This document shows positions 34,831-46,261 of a stretch of 64,000 nt of DNA, piece after piece (within the stretch, counting starts at the first letter, position 1; every line of letters begins with the position of its first letter). The DNA is from Leptodactylus fallax (Eukaryota; Chordata; Amphibia; Anura; Leptodactylidae): the NCBI GenBank assembly GCA_947044405.1, contig CAMRHE010000166.1:2171501-2235500 (forward strand). The letters are read 5' to 3'. The notes below the pieces were generated by a model. It saw nothing but the letters and a program-made list of their open reading frames with translations, was not told the origin of the DNA and ran no database searches. Made by a program: the position numbers and the translations under genes.

Positions 34831-35757
34831 TAAATAGATTGAAGAGTAATAACACACGGTAGAAAAGATGTTCCAGAATTATTATTTAGGAAATACATTA
34901 ATTACAAAAGTAGACAAGTCAGACAAACTGACAGGTCCTCTTTAAAGATACTGAATGACCTCACCAACATACAACCTAAATTTACTTTAGTAAAATAAAT
35001 GCATAATGTTGTATATTGGAATGTTGATGTGTATTAGTAACAGCAAGACATCATTCCCTTCATTGATTATATAACCAACAGTGATAGGAATTTATTTCTA
35101 CATAAGGATGGATAACTGGGCAGTAGCTAACTACATGTTGATTGTCATGAGATGCTTGTCAGAGAACTTGCCTTTGGTATCAGTTTTGGAATTAGATAAT
35201 ACCCTAGGGTTGATGTACCCAGCCATATTATACCTATGATGAATTAAATATTAAATCTCTGATTTGTACAGAACTGTAGCAGCAAGTATCTACTGTACCT
35301 CTCTTTGTCTATTGATTTCATATAAGACCCAACAGGAAAAAAAATGTTGCATCTCGATTGGATGTCTTACTATGGAGACATTCTTCCCTAGAAGTAACAC
35401 CATTTGATATGTTGCAGATATAGCAGTCATTAACTTGACAGTTCCCAAGGCTATAAATATAGTGTGCAGTTGTAATAGTAACTGTATTAGAATAGATCAT
35501 CATGTTACCCTTTCTCAGTATGTGACTTACATGTACATCATAATGTTGAGTGGAGGATATGGAGAGGGCCCAGGAGTTAAGTCCTCTCCACAACCAGGGG
35601 TACCGAGTATATTATACAGCAGGCACCTGCCATTAACAGCCATGAATGGTATCCGCACCAATCGCAGATGTTAACCGTTTAGATAATACTGTTGCAATTA
35701 ACTGTGGGCATCTAAGAGGTTGCAATATTCAATACCATTGCCACCCTCTGCGTACAA
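34831..35757. other. Intergenic, nothing recognised
   Basis: AT-rich, only short chance ORFs. Confidence 0.5.
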
Positions 35758-35765
35758 GTTTGATC

Positions 35766-36255
35766 CAGGGGCATAACTAGAAAAGAGGGGGCCCTATAGC
35801 AAGCTTTTGACTGGGGCCTCTCTACTCCCCACATGATATAACGCCCCTTTACTGTCCCCCACACAGTATAATGCCCTCTTTACTGATCCTTTCATACAGT
35901 ATATTGCCCCTTAAGTAAGGGTCTTACTGTATGGCGGCCTGTAATAGGGGCCGTTACTGTGTGGGAGACTGTAACAGCGGCCCTTACTGTATGTGGGGCC
36001 TGCAATAGGGGCTATTATGGTATGGGGGCCTGCCAGGCCTATCACCTGCAGATGCTCAGCGTTACGACGTGAACGTAATATGCGGCACCCGCTCGAGGCT
36101 TAAGATAAAGTGGCAGTGGATGGGAACAGGGGATAAGTAAGTCAAATTCAGCGGGTAACTATCTAGTTAAGAAAAAAAAAAGCAGTGGGAGAACCACTAA
36201 CTTCACAGGCCCCATAGCAGCCACTCTGGCTGCTATGACGGTAGTTATGCCCCTG
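35766..36255. mobile_element. Non-autonomous hAT element, same ends as 19675-21084
   Basis: A perfect 8-bp duplication GTTTGATC flanks it (35758-35765, 36256-36263). The ends caggggcataacta and tagttatgcccctg are inverted repeats. Inside are degenerate cacacagtataatg units and inverted copies of them (ttactgtatg.gggcc). It is 490 bp with no ORF. Confidence 0.88.
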
Positions 36256-36263
36256 GTTTGATC

Positions 36264-38543
36264 CCAGCTCTGTCATCACAGACCTTCTATTACAATTTAT
36301 AATTATAATAGTATAATAGAAGTGTAGTATATACACAATATACAGCAATACAAAAGTATTGCAGAATATTGTATAAGTACTTAAATCCCCTAGGGTTTAA
36401 ACAAATATAATAATGTTATAATATAATAATTTTGAAAATGTTTTAAACATTTGAAAAAAGCAAAAATAATAAAACTCACCCTATTTCTCCATATTAAAAG
36501 CATATTCGTAAGCATCACATTTGAAAATGCCTGAAAAATAAAAATATAAAACTATACGGTGAATGCCATAGTGTAAACAAAAAGTGAAAATGCACAAATC
36601 AATATTTTCTGGTTACTTCTCCCCTAGTAAAAAGATTAATAAAAAATTATCAAGATTTCATATCTACCCCATGATCATAAAAATAAATACATCTAGCGTG
36701 TACCATAAAAAACAAGTCATCACACAGCTCTGTAAATGGAGTTAAGAAGGGCGGAATATGGCGATTTTGTTTTCAAAACACTTTTTAATTTTTAAAAATA
36801 TTTTATATTTAAAATGTAACAAAAACTAAATTAATTTGGTATTGCTGTGATATAACATGTCATTTTATAGCACAGTAACCTCCATAACTTCCAAACAAAA
36901 ATTGCACAAATGAGGATTTTTTTTTTCCAATTCCTATAGAATTTTTTTATGGCTTCCCAGTACATCATATGGAATATTTAATTGTGCCAATAAGTATTAC
37001 AATTTGTACCACAAACATAACCAAACATCATGAGGCGATCTGAATGGAAAATTATAAAGTAAAAAATTGCAAATACACTGTGTCAGGAGAGCATGTGTGC
37101 TCTGTCAAGTTAACATTTAGCATATAAATGTATTACAGTGCTATGTGTACCTGGCACTGCAATGTTCTTGATGCTTTAGATTATGGTCTTTGAAATACTT
37201 GACACCCCCTCTTATTGTTAGTCACTTGAAGGTTTCTATCATGTACTTCTATGATTTGCTTGCTTGTACAAGGGAGCAGAGTTCATTTGAATTGACTAAA
37301 CACTAATTTTCTTCCTTTGCTTTGCAGAATTAATGCCAATCGGATCATTTTTATTCCGGTCCAGATAAGGTTCCCAGTCAAGCAAAAAATTTGCATTTTT
37401 ACACTTGTAAAAAGCAAAACAAAAGCAGCAAAAATCTCGAAGGATTCTTCAAGATGTAAAATATGTTTAGAAGAAGATTTCAGAGCACTTGTTACACATG
37501 GATATGCAACTGAACCAAAAAACTATTAATACCTGGTATAGCTTCATGTTCAGTAGATCAATAGTGTCATTCTCAGGGAAATTGGGGTATGGACAATTCA
37601 TTAAACCATACCTATAATTCTAAGTGAATTTTCAGAATAAGCTTTGTGTGTGTAGTTCGGTAATAATGTTTCTCACCATTACAATACTTGTATCCATGCA
37701 TTTTTTCAGAGGTTAGCCCACTCTATATGTTCCATTGCTAACTGTCAGTGTTTCAAGCACTCAGCTTTAGATGGGATATGCACTACCTGCTATCAAGATC
37801 TCCCACACTCAGGAACACTGCACCCTGCCAGCAATTCCCATTTTCTCCCAGTCTTAGAATAATGATCAATAATCTACTCTGTCATGTGACGGTTTCCTTA
37901 TACCCCAGACAGCAACAGCAGAATGCTTAGGACACTGAAAAGAATGATCAGTACTGATCAAGATTGTGTGTGATATATTTTATACTATGTTTAACAGAAG
38001 TATCCATATGAGCTCATGTTTAGACAGCCTCTCTATGGTTCTCTCACACAGTCTCTCTGCAGCTGGGCTCTCTGTAATATCAGTGAGACTAAAAATTCAG
38101 ACAGCTTTCATAGTTGAGTTTTTTTTTCAGTGAGTGCAGAGTTTCTGAACAATTGCAGACAGTGCAGTGTCCAGGTAATGGAGAAAAGCTGGATAAATAT
38201 TTCATGTATTTTACAATGTTTATTATTGTTATATACACTAAACAATAGGGTAAGAACATTTATGGTGAAAATTCGGAATCTCTATTTTTGTAATTGATGG
38301 AATATGCTTTACAGTTAATGTGTATGAAAATTATTTTCATCCACTTTTTGTTCATGAAGAAAGTTAAAATTAATTGTTTAATGACTGAATGTATCATACA
38401 ATGTAGTAAATGGTTATAAAATTGATATATTAATGTACTTTAACGTTTTTAGTAAAAATGACGTTCTTCTGTTCAAATGTTTTTGTTTTTATTGGCTTCT
38501 TGTTTACAGTTTGAAATTTTGTATATGATTTAATACTTAAAAA

Positions 38544-38606
<63 letters not shown>

Positions 38607-39795
38607 AATGATGCCAGGCTGTGACATCGGTATTAATAAAGATGATTCTTTATATGCTATGATGGGGATCTTTTCATACACGTCAATAAGGTATAGTAAA
38701 TAATTTGGCATGCAGGTCCCACTTGAACTCTTTTAGTGAGAGTTCCATAATCTCACTTTTCTTACAGTAAAAATATACTTCCAGTGTATAAACTCCTTTC
38801 TTACAAACATAGAGGTTGTCCTACTTTTACACGTTTAATCCTGGGCATAAATAGATCATTGGAAAGATCTCTGAATTGGTGATTGCTCGTCTCTTTAAAC
38901 CTGCTTAAACTCTGTGTTTCTTGTGTACTGGTGCCCAGAAATGTAATACACACATATATTTCCACTTTGACAAGGATCCCAAAGACCAGCGTACTGTATT
39001 GTCAGCCACACAATCAGAGAAATGTTTGCTCTCAGCTATTAGTATTCTCACAAACATTTCTATTCTCTGTCCATTTAGAAAGGTACATGATGATATTGTA
39101 GTGATGGTATTCTTCTCACCAGTAGCTATATTTGTGTATTTGGGTAATTATCTACTCCCTTCTGGTCTTCAGCTGTGTCATGTAACCATCAATCAAAAGT
39201 CTTCAACTGACGCAGCCTTGAAACTGGGTCTGTGTGTTGGCCGGATTTACTGTCCTGAACAGTAAACCTTGAAGTCCCTGCCTCCCAGCGACATACTGAC
39301 CCATACCAATTATACAATTTATAGTTTAGATTTTTATACAGATAATATGGAATATTATGGGAGTGATAATTTAAGACTCCTAAACACTATTGATCAATGT
39401 TTTAGGCTCTTAAACACTATTGATCCTGACTGATCGTGGTAGAAAAGTTTCAACCCTCTTATAACCTTAGACGTCTCTTCAGGGAAAAACACTAAACTGC
39501 TTTCACCATCAGTGTCCCTACAATAGTCAGCATGAGTTGTAGAACACATTTGTTTGTGGCCTGTACTGAATGATTATGAGTTACATTTACCTGGTTCTCA
39601 TACAGTGGGTCTATATTGGAGCTGTATGCATCTAAAAAACTAGAAGACATACAGTACAGTATTTCTACACTCCAAATCACAAAATAAATTATTAGAGTTC
39701 TAAATAAAATTATAAGTCACATGATTACCTGATATCTAGTGCTGCTAACCAACTCACAGAAAAAAATATCTGACACTCAAATGATTTTTTTTTAG
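36264..39795. other. Intergenic, no gene recognised
   Basis: Very AT-rich. Open frames at 37317-37529 and 38921-39265 have no recognisable domain. A compound simple repeat, an A-run followed by (AT)n, lies at 38539-38602. Confidence 0.5.
38539..38602. repeat. A-run plus (AT)n microsatellite
   Basis: About 23 A followed by about 20 AT units. Confidence 0.9.
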
Positions 39796-39799
39796 TTAA

Positions 39800-40485
39800 A
39801 GGGATTCTATCATTGGGGAAACATGTTTTTAACTGAAGCAATGTTGGAATAGCCTTTATAAAGGGTATTCTAATCCTACCTTTACTTTTTTTATCCTTGC
39901 CACTACTTGTCCAAAAAAACATTTTATTCTCATATGTAAATATGAGGCGTTCTCCCTGTGCTCCAAGCACACCCACGTCATCGCCGAAACCCGCCTCCAG
40001 CACTGCTTTTTCACACCCCCTGCATCATCTTCTGGTCATCTTGCATCTGCTTTCTCCATCGGCCATTTTTCTGAAGTACACTGGTGTAAGAAACTAAACA
40101 AAAATGGCCGACAGAGCACGCTCAGTCGGCTCTGCCTGAACTCAAAGTGGCTCTGGCGGCCGTTTTTATTTAGTTTCTTACACCAGCGTACTCCAAAAAA
40201 TGGTCTACAGAGCAAGAAGCAGATGCAAGATGAACAGAAGAAGATGCAGGGGGCGTGAAAAGGCAGTGTTGGGGGCGGGTTGCAGCGATGACGCGGGTGT
40301 GCTTGGTGCACAGGGGGAATGCCCCCAGTGCTCCCTGAGCATAATTTACATATGAGAATAAAATATTTTTTTGGACAAACAGCGGCAAGGAGAAGAAAAG
40401 TAAAGGTAGGAGTAGAATAGCCTTTATAAAGGCTATTCCAACATTGCTTCAGTTAAAAACACGTTTTCCCAATGATAGAATCCCT
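39800..40485. mobile_element. Long foldback element flanked by TTAA
   Basis: TTAA lies at both ends (39796-39799, 40486-40489). The outer ends agggattctatcattgggg and its complement are near perfect. The inverted similarity runs almost the full length, about 320 bp per arm, with a centre near 40115-40165. Arm landmarks are aatagcctttataaaggg, catatgtaaat/atttacatatg and gtttcttacaccag/ctggtgtaagaaac. No ORF is supported. Confidence 0.85.
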
Positions 40486-40489
40486 TTAA

Positions 40490-41623
40490 AACTAACAACA
40501 GCATAGTCATGCCTCCAATCTTTGAAATGGTGTATAGATTAACCCCACACATATAAACACATATGGCTTTGAAGGAACCTTGCTCGGGGTTTGAGCAAAG
40601 TACATTATCCCGAGCAGGATACATTCAGCGAGACTGCAGAAATAGCAGTCACTTTAAACGTCTCTATCTTAAGAGCCACAGGGGCTAGAGCCCTGATCTT
40701 GGTCTTATTTTAAAGCCAAAAATCTTGACTGTAGCCAGCCTAAATTTTGAGATATCGCTGGTTAAACCAGATATCACTTTAACCAGTGTGCAGGGGAACA
40801 TGTGCAGCTGACAAGTGTGCAGGGAGGGGAAAAAGATTTTATTATTCTCCTGTCACTTCAGATAACCCTAGGGAAGGGGGTACCATGGACTTTTGTTCAT
40901 GATATCACCTCCCATTATCAATCAGAAAGCATACTTGCCATTTAATCCTTTGTATGATGCGATCAATGCTGATCTCAGCACCTAAGTTGTTTTACAGAAA
41001 ACGACTTCATTTGTTAATACAAGAAAAAAAAAATGCACATTTATCTGTAACAACACCTAAAATATAATTAGCACATTATTTATTCTACATGATAAAGGCC
41101 AAAAACCTTAAAATTCAAATGGCAGAATTGATGTGGTCTCGGCTGTGACCAAGCCCAGAAGTTTCTTAGATCTCCTTTCTGATTACCTTTGTTGGCTGTC
41201 AGTCTGTGCATCATAAATGTTTGACCCCTGCCCTCTGGTGAGCTGATGTGATAACCTTCCTTATAAATATACTCAGTTAGCCTCTAAAAGATATCGCCTG
41301 ATTTCTTCACTCTTCCACTACTTTCAATGGCTAACACGGTACAACATTATACTAGTATAACCTTCCACTGGCACAGAAATGTAACTCTTTGATAGCAACT
41401 GGTAAGTAACATATAGTCAAGTAGGGATTCTGTGAAGGAAGTTGTAGTTTAAAAGTGGGCATGACAACTATATAGGAGCACCAACAGTGGATGGGAATCA
41501 TAGGAAGCGTATGAGCACAGACGTGTTATGAACAAGTTTTATGGATGGGACCCAGCTGACAATTGTAAGGAGAAGTTTTGCAAAGGTGCCCAAGCTGAGC
41601 TTTTGCCTCAGGGCCCATGAGCC
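40490..41623. other. Intergenic, nothing recognised
   Basis: No supported ORF or element ends. Confidence 0.45.
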
Positions 41624-41627
41624 TTAA

Positions 41628-42133
41628 AGGGGTTGTCCAGTTTCAGACCAATATTGAGAGACAAATATTATTGTTTGTATTATGAAAATACAATTTTCCA
41701 ATATACTTTGTGCGTCAATTCCTTACAGTTTTCCCTGCTTGCTGATAATTAATCTGTTTACTTCCAGTCAATAAAAGTCAGTCCATGGTCATGTGATATA
41801 CAGTCTAGGGTCATGTGATGGACACACTGGTGCACAGCTCATTATAGTCACAGCACAGTAATCAGACATCTGACTGGTAATGATCTGTGCACCTGTATGT
41901 TCATCACATGACCATGGAACATACATCACATGACCATGGACAGATTTTTTCCACTGGAAGTAAGCCGAATGAATTGCAGCAAGTAGAGATCTTGAAAACT
42001 GTGAAGAATTGATACAGAAACTTTTCATTATACAAACAATAACAGGTCATGTCCATGGTTATGTGATGTATGGCCCATGGTCATATGATCAACATACAGG
42101 TTCACAGCTCGTAACCAGTCAGATGACAACCCC
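41628..42133. mobile_element. Foldback element with aggggttgtcc ends, TTAA at left
   Basis: TTAA at 41624-41627, then aggggttgtccag. The right end reads gatgacaacccctttt, where the second TTAA has decayed. Inner inverted repeats include catggtcatgtgatatac / catcacatgaccatgg and cttccagt/actggaag. The ends resemble those of 56777-57195. Confidence 0.7.
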
Positions 42134-42689
42134 TTTTAGTTATACCCCTGCCCATTAGTGTTCTGCTCTTCCAAGGCTAACTCTGGGCTCCATTGTGCCA
42201 CTCTTCGCCCTCCACACTGACACTGGTGCCATCCTGCGCTCTCTGCATGCTATGCCCCTAGAGAACTTGCTCTTTCTTAAAGGTCCATTATGCATGCACT
42301 AATTCTTTCCCTGCAATCCCTGAGCAACACTGACTATTTTAGACTTCTTCACACACCTGTAACTACCTGAGCAATATAGATTCCTAGCTTGCTAGTTTTA
42401 CAACATAGAAAATAATGACCCTCATGAAATGGTGGGTAATTATAATCAAATATACTATTTGCTTATTGGCAACAAGACAACCCAATATTTCAATTTATGA
42501 TAATAATCTAATAAGAATTAACTAATTAAGCAAAAATAAAAATTAAATAAGTCATTTAACTGAATTAAAATTATCAGTCTATTCTGTCTCCTAGTATGTA
42601 TCCAAGGCAAGTTATAATGTAGTGTTACTTCTCTGATTGATACAATAATAAGATATATATGTAACCCTATGCACCGAATTATCTATTTG

Positions 42690-45250
42690 GAGGATTTCTG
42701 AGGTTTACATACCAAAAGGTCAGAATGCATTGTATTTTTTGCCCTCTTGAAAGCCATATAAAGGACTTTTTTTTGGATAGTTGTGGACCCTAAACTTCTT
42801 GTAGAGCAAATCTCATTCTTTTAATGAATAAAACATGTTGCAACGTGCCCACAAATATTGCCCTACTGGTACGCCTTTTTGTCAAAGCTGGTGAATGAAA
42901 ACTATTCCAGTTTAAAAGGGCATTAGTCGATATTGGTTTTCTATAGTTATCTGTAGAGATACTACCTCCAGGCTCCAGGGTTATCCTCATATCCAAAAAA
43001 GTAATAGTTGTTTTGTGAATTTCAGACGTGAATTTCATGTCGATGTCATTTTCATTTAATATATATACAAAATCATGGAAGATGTTTTTTTTCTCCTTCT
43101 CATGAGATGATGATATGTACATATCTTCCCCAAAAGGAGATATGGCTTGTGTAAAATGATAAGTCATTGGAAAAAATGTAAAAGTGCTCCCCCCACCCTA
43201 AAAAAAACAATAGCATAAGTTGGTACACAAACCGTGCCCATAGTGGTACCATTTATTTGATGATAAAAAACACCGTTAAGCATAAAAAAATTGTGAGTTA
43301 GTAGAAAATATAATAAACTAAGGACAAATTGACTGTGCCTATTAAATGAATTACTTTTTGTGTTTAGATAATGTGATGCTGCCTGGATCCCTATCTCACG
43401 GTGATATTCGTGCATAGGGACTTTACGTCCAGGCTAGCAATCAACATGGTTAGTGAGATGTGGATGCCACAGACTATAGGTCAACCAGGTATCAGGTGGT
43501 GATTTTTATGAACTTTAGGCAAAGCATAAAATGTTGCTACAGTTGAAGTTTCATTGTGCAATACTTTAAACTTCCACAATGAGTAAGTCCATAACTCCCC
43601 TTCTGAGTATCTGTGTCAGAATCCTGGTGTATTTTTCTAATTTACCACCAGTGGCTGCTGTTTCTCTCACTCTGAACTATCGAGTTGCAATTCCACTCCT
43701 CACCACTGGAGGCTGCTGTGTTATCCTAGGATTTGCCCTTAACCATGATGACCGATGTGTGCCAACTTGAAGCCATCTTGTTTCCTGTTTGGGCCTATTT
43801 ATACCCATGAGGCAATTCAACCATTTCTCGAGTATTGTGACTTGTTTCCAGACTCCAGCTCCTCTGAACTGTCTTTCCCAGACTGTTCCTACTCCTCGCT
43901 GTATTACCCTTGCGATCTACACCTTAAGTCACACCCCGGATTACTACTCTACAACATCTAACTACGTCTGGCTTTCTTTCATCTGGCCACTGGATTCCAG
44001 CCGTGAGTACCAGTATCGTAACAATCTGTTTCAGTTCATCATGGAAAGTTTTAGTGGGATTAGAATCAAGTACTTTGTAAGTAGTATTGTCATCTAACAA
44101 TCTCATCACCATATGTCAACATGTGATTCCTTATCCATAATAATATTTCCTCCCTTTTCAGCAGGTTTGCATATAACATCTTTATTATTTCCCAGTTCCA
44201 CCAGAGCCTTTCTCTGCTGGTGAGACAGATTTAGATGTTGACTGTCTCTATGGGGAAGGGACTTGATACATATATTTTTTACAAAAACCTCAATATTATG
44301 ATATTGAGAAAAATGTGGAGTAGAATATGACCTAGGTTTTAAGTTTGAAAATGGTGCTATTAGATTGCCTCTCCCTGTTTCACTTTCATTAAGAAGATGT
44401 TTGTTGTATGTTGTAAAGCACTGACTTCTTTTGCATGGTCTGCCTTTAAAGCTCTATATGTAGCTGAATGATATTTATGTAATGCTAATTTTCGGGCAAA
44501 AAGATTGACATCCTTTAGCCAAGTGAAATGGTTGAATATTGGGGTTGATGTAAAAGAGAAACCCTTTGAAGGGACTTCCAATTGTGATGGGCTTAGCCTC
44601 AACTTGGATAGATTGATAATTTGTAATTTATTATCATCGTCCTCATCCACTTGTGTACATACGTCTTTATTTTTAATTTTCCAATTTTTACTCAAAAGTA
44701 TTTTTATTTGGCTATACTTCCCTTTTCCCTGCTTCTTAGTATCCCTTGTCCTAAAATAGACGGAGCTGGGACTGGTGTAGACATATGGGACTGTGAGAGG
44801 ATTCTATTGGAGCCAATATTGGTGTCCAAGGGATGTATTGTTGTAATTTTTTGCATCTCTCATGCCATTCTGAGATGGCAGTGAAGATATTCCCAATTGT
44901 GAAATAGATGAGGGGCAGGTAATATATCTTCCAAAATTTGATTGTCAGCTACTTGAGATTGATTTGGCGTCCACCAACCCTTTATTGTATTTAAATGGCC
45001 TCTATTATTCGGGTTTGGTGTCAAGGGCCTTCTATTGTTGTTTCTGCTGTTAAATCTCCGCTTAGACTAGTGTTGACGTGCAGAACCAGTGGTTATTGAA
45101 GATTCGTCTGTCCCTGAAATGTCAGATTCAGATGGATCTGAGAGGGGAGGACGATTCCGTGGATTATAGGGGTTCACACTCTGTTTGATCTTATAAATGT
45201 TCCCGGTTTCAAAATCACACTTTTCTCTATTATATATTTGTGTTTGCATT
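42690..45250 (-). pseudogene. Penelope-like element, decayed RT polyprotein
   Basis: Minus-strand pieces in order follow the Penelope-like (Neptune/Poseidon) reverse transcriptase. 45249-45067 is a possible N-terminal piece. 44695-44360 carries LSKLRLSPSQLEVPSKGFSF, and 44112 onward gives RLLDDNTTYKVLDSNPTKTF. After the inserted LTR come 43415-43164 (LNGVFYHQINGTTMGTVCVP, the RT palm region) and 43167-42790 (FTSEIHKTTITFLD, NYRKPISTNALLNWNSFHSP). Frameshifts and stops break the frame. No GIY-YIG endonuclease was recognised at the C-terminal side. It is inactive. Confidence 0.78.
43614..44023 (+). repeat. Solo LTR (410 bp) inserted in the Penelope-like element
   Basis: It starts TGTCAG and ends GTAACA, the TG...CA form of LTRs, and is flanked by a perfect 5-bp duplication ATCTG (43609-43613 and 44024-44028). 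A TATA-like tttatac is at about 43798. The strand is not certain. No internal retroelement sequence remains, as after recombination between two LTRs. It is younger than the element it interrupts. Confidence 0.82.
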
Positions 45251-46245
45251 CCTTGATCTCCGACTGAAAAAATTTAAGATTTTTTTTGCAAATTATTCTC
45301 TAATTGTGTATACTCAGACGAAGAGTTTAAAACCTCTCACTTCTGCGATCTATTCTCAAGTTGTTGAGATATTTTTGTTAGATGACCCTTTTCATATGTC
45401 AAAAGGTAGTCAAGGAGTCACAGCGAGTTTTCTGTAAGAAGTTGCTGTCAACCCTTGATAAACTCAATATCCTCCTGATTGGGGGTCAAGTTGATATGCA
45501 GACACCTATATACTATATGTTCCTTTCAGTAGGTCTCTACACACCATATACTCACAAAAGCGAGAGCAACCTTAAAGTAATAATCACTTAGTCCTACAAG
45601 GAAGCAGAAGCAGAACATAATACCCTCCACTGCTAATAATGAAATTGAATGGGATGAGTCTATGGACGGTCACTCACTGGGATCTTAATAATGCACTTTT
45701 GTTTGTCCAGTTTTTTATTATTATATTTTTAATAAAAGTTATATTTTATGAGGATGGAAATTGAACCTTAGTCCCTCTTTAGGGGGCTTATATTTTATTG
45801 CAGATTCAAGAGTGAAACTTCTGTAGCTTCTTTCTGGAATAAATAATAACTGGGCTGATCGCAAGTTAACATTTTTTTTATTTGTCTGCAGTGAATTGAA
45901 AAAAATCAACAACCAGATGTATGTAACACATCATATATTTACAGATAAGAGAAGACTGTGTGAGAAGTCATGTGTGCCACACACAATATCATTGCTGTTT
46001 CATATGTGCATTATCATACTATTGTCAGAGGAACATAGGAGTCACAAAAAGTACATAGGAACATAGGAGTCATCTATTTAGTCACAAAAAGAAAAGCCAA
46101 GTTCCTTTTTCTTTTTAGGTTTCAAACTCTTGTGTTATCACAGCTTCAGTAACACACTAGCCCTGCTTCATCTCTTGCAGCTTCTGGATCACCTCTTCCT
46201 GCTGCAATATGGGCATCTATTTTGTCTCAGCAAAACATTTTCAAA
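45251..46245. other. Possible 5' part of the Penelope-like element, then unclassified sequence
   Basis: The first few hundred bases may belong to the Penelope-like copy. No boundary is visible, and no gene is seen. Confidence 0.3.
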
Positions 46246-46261
46246 CATTTAACATATTTTC
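46246..46261. repeat. Target-site duplication of the L1 element (left copy)
   Basis: CATTTAACATATTTTC, identical to 51817-51832. The poly-T (element tail) starts immediately after it. Confidence 0.93.

Noticed and set aside
37317..37529. Exon-like open stretch after a ctttgcag acceptor-like site
   Set aside because: No recognised protein similarity and no partner exon in the neighbourhood.
38921..39265. 114-codon open frame as a gene
   Set aside because: No domain, no splice or promoter support, and a composition expected by chance.
43755..44097. Open frames on + between the Penelope-like pieces
   Set aside because: They fall inside the solo LTR and match no protein pattern.
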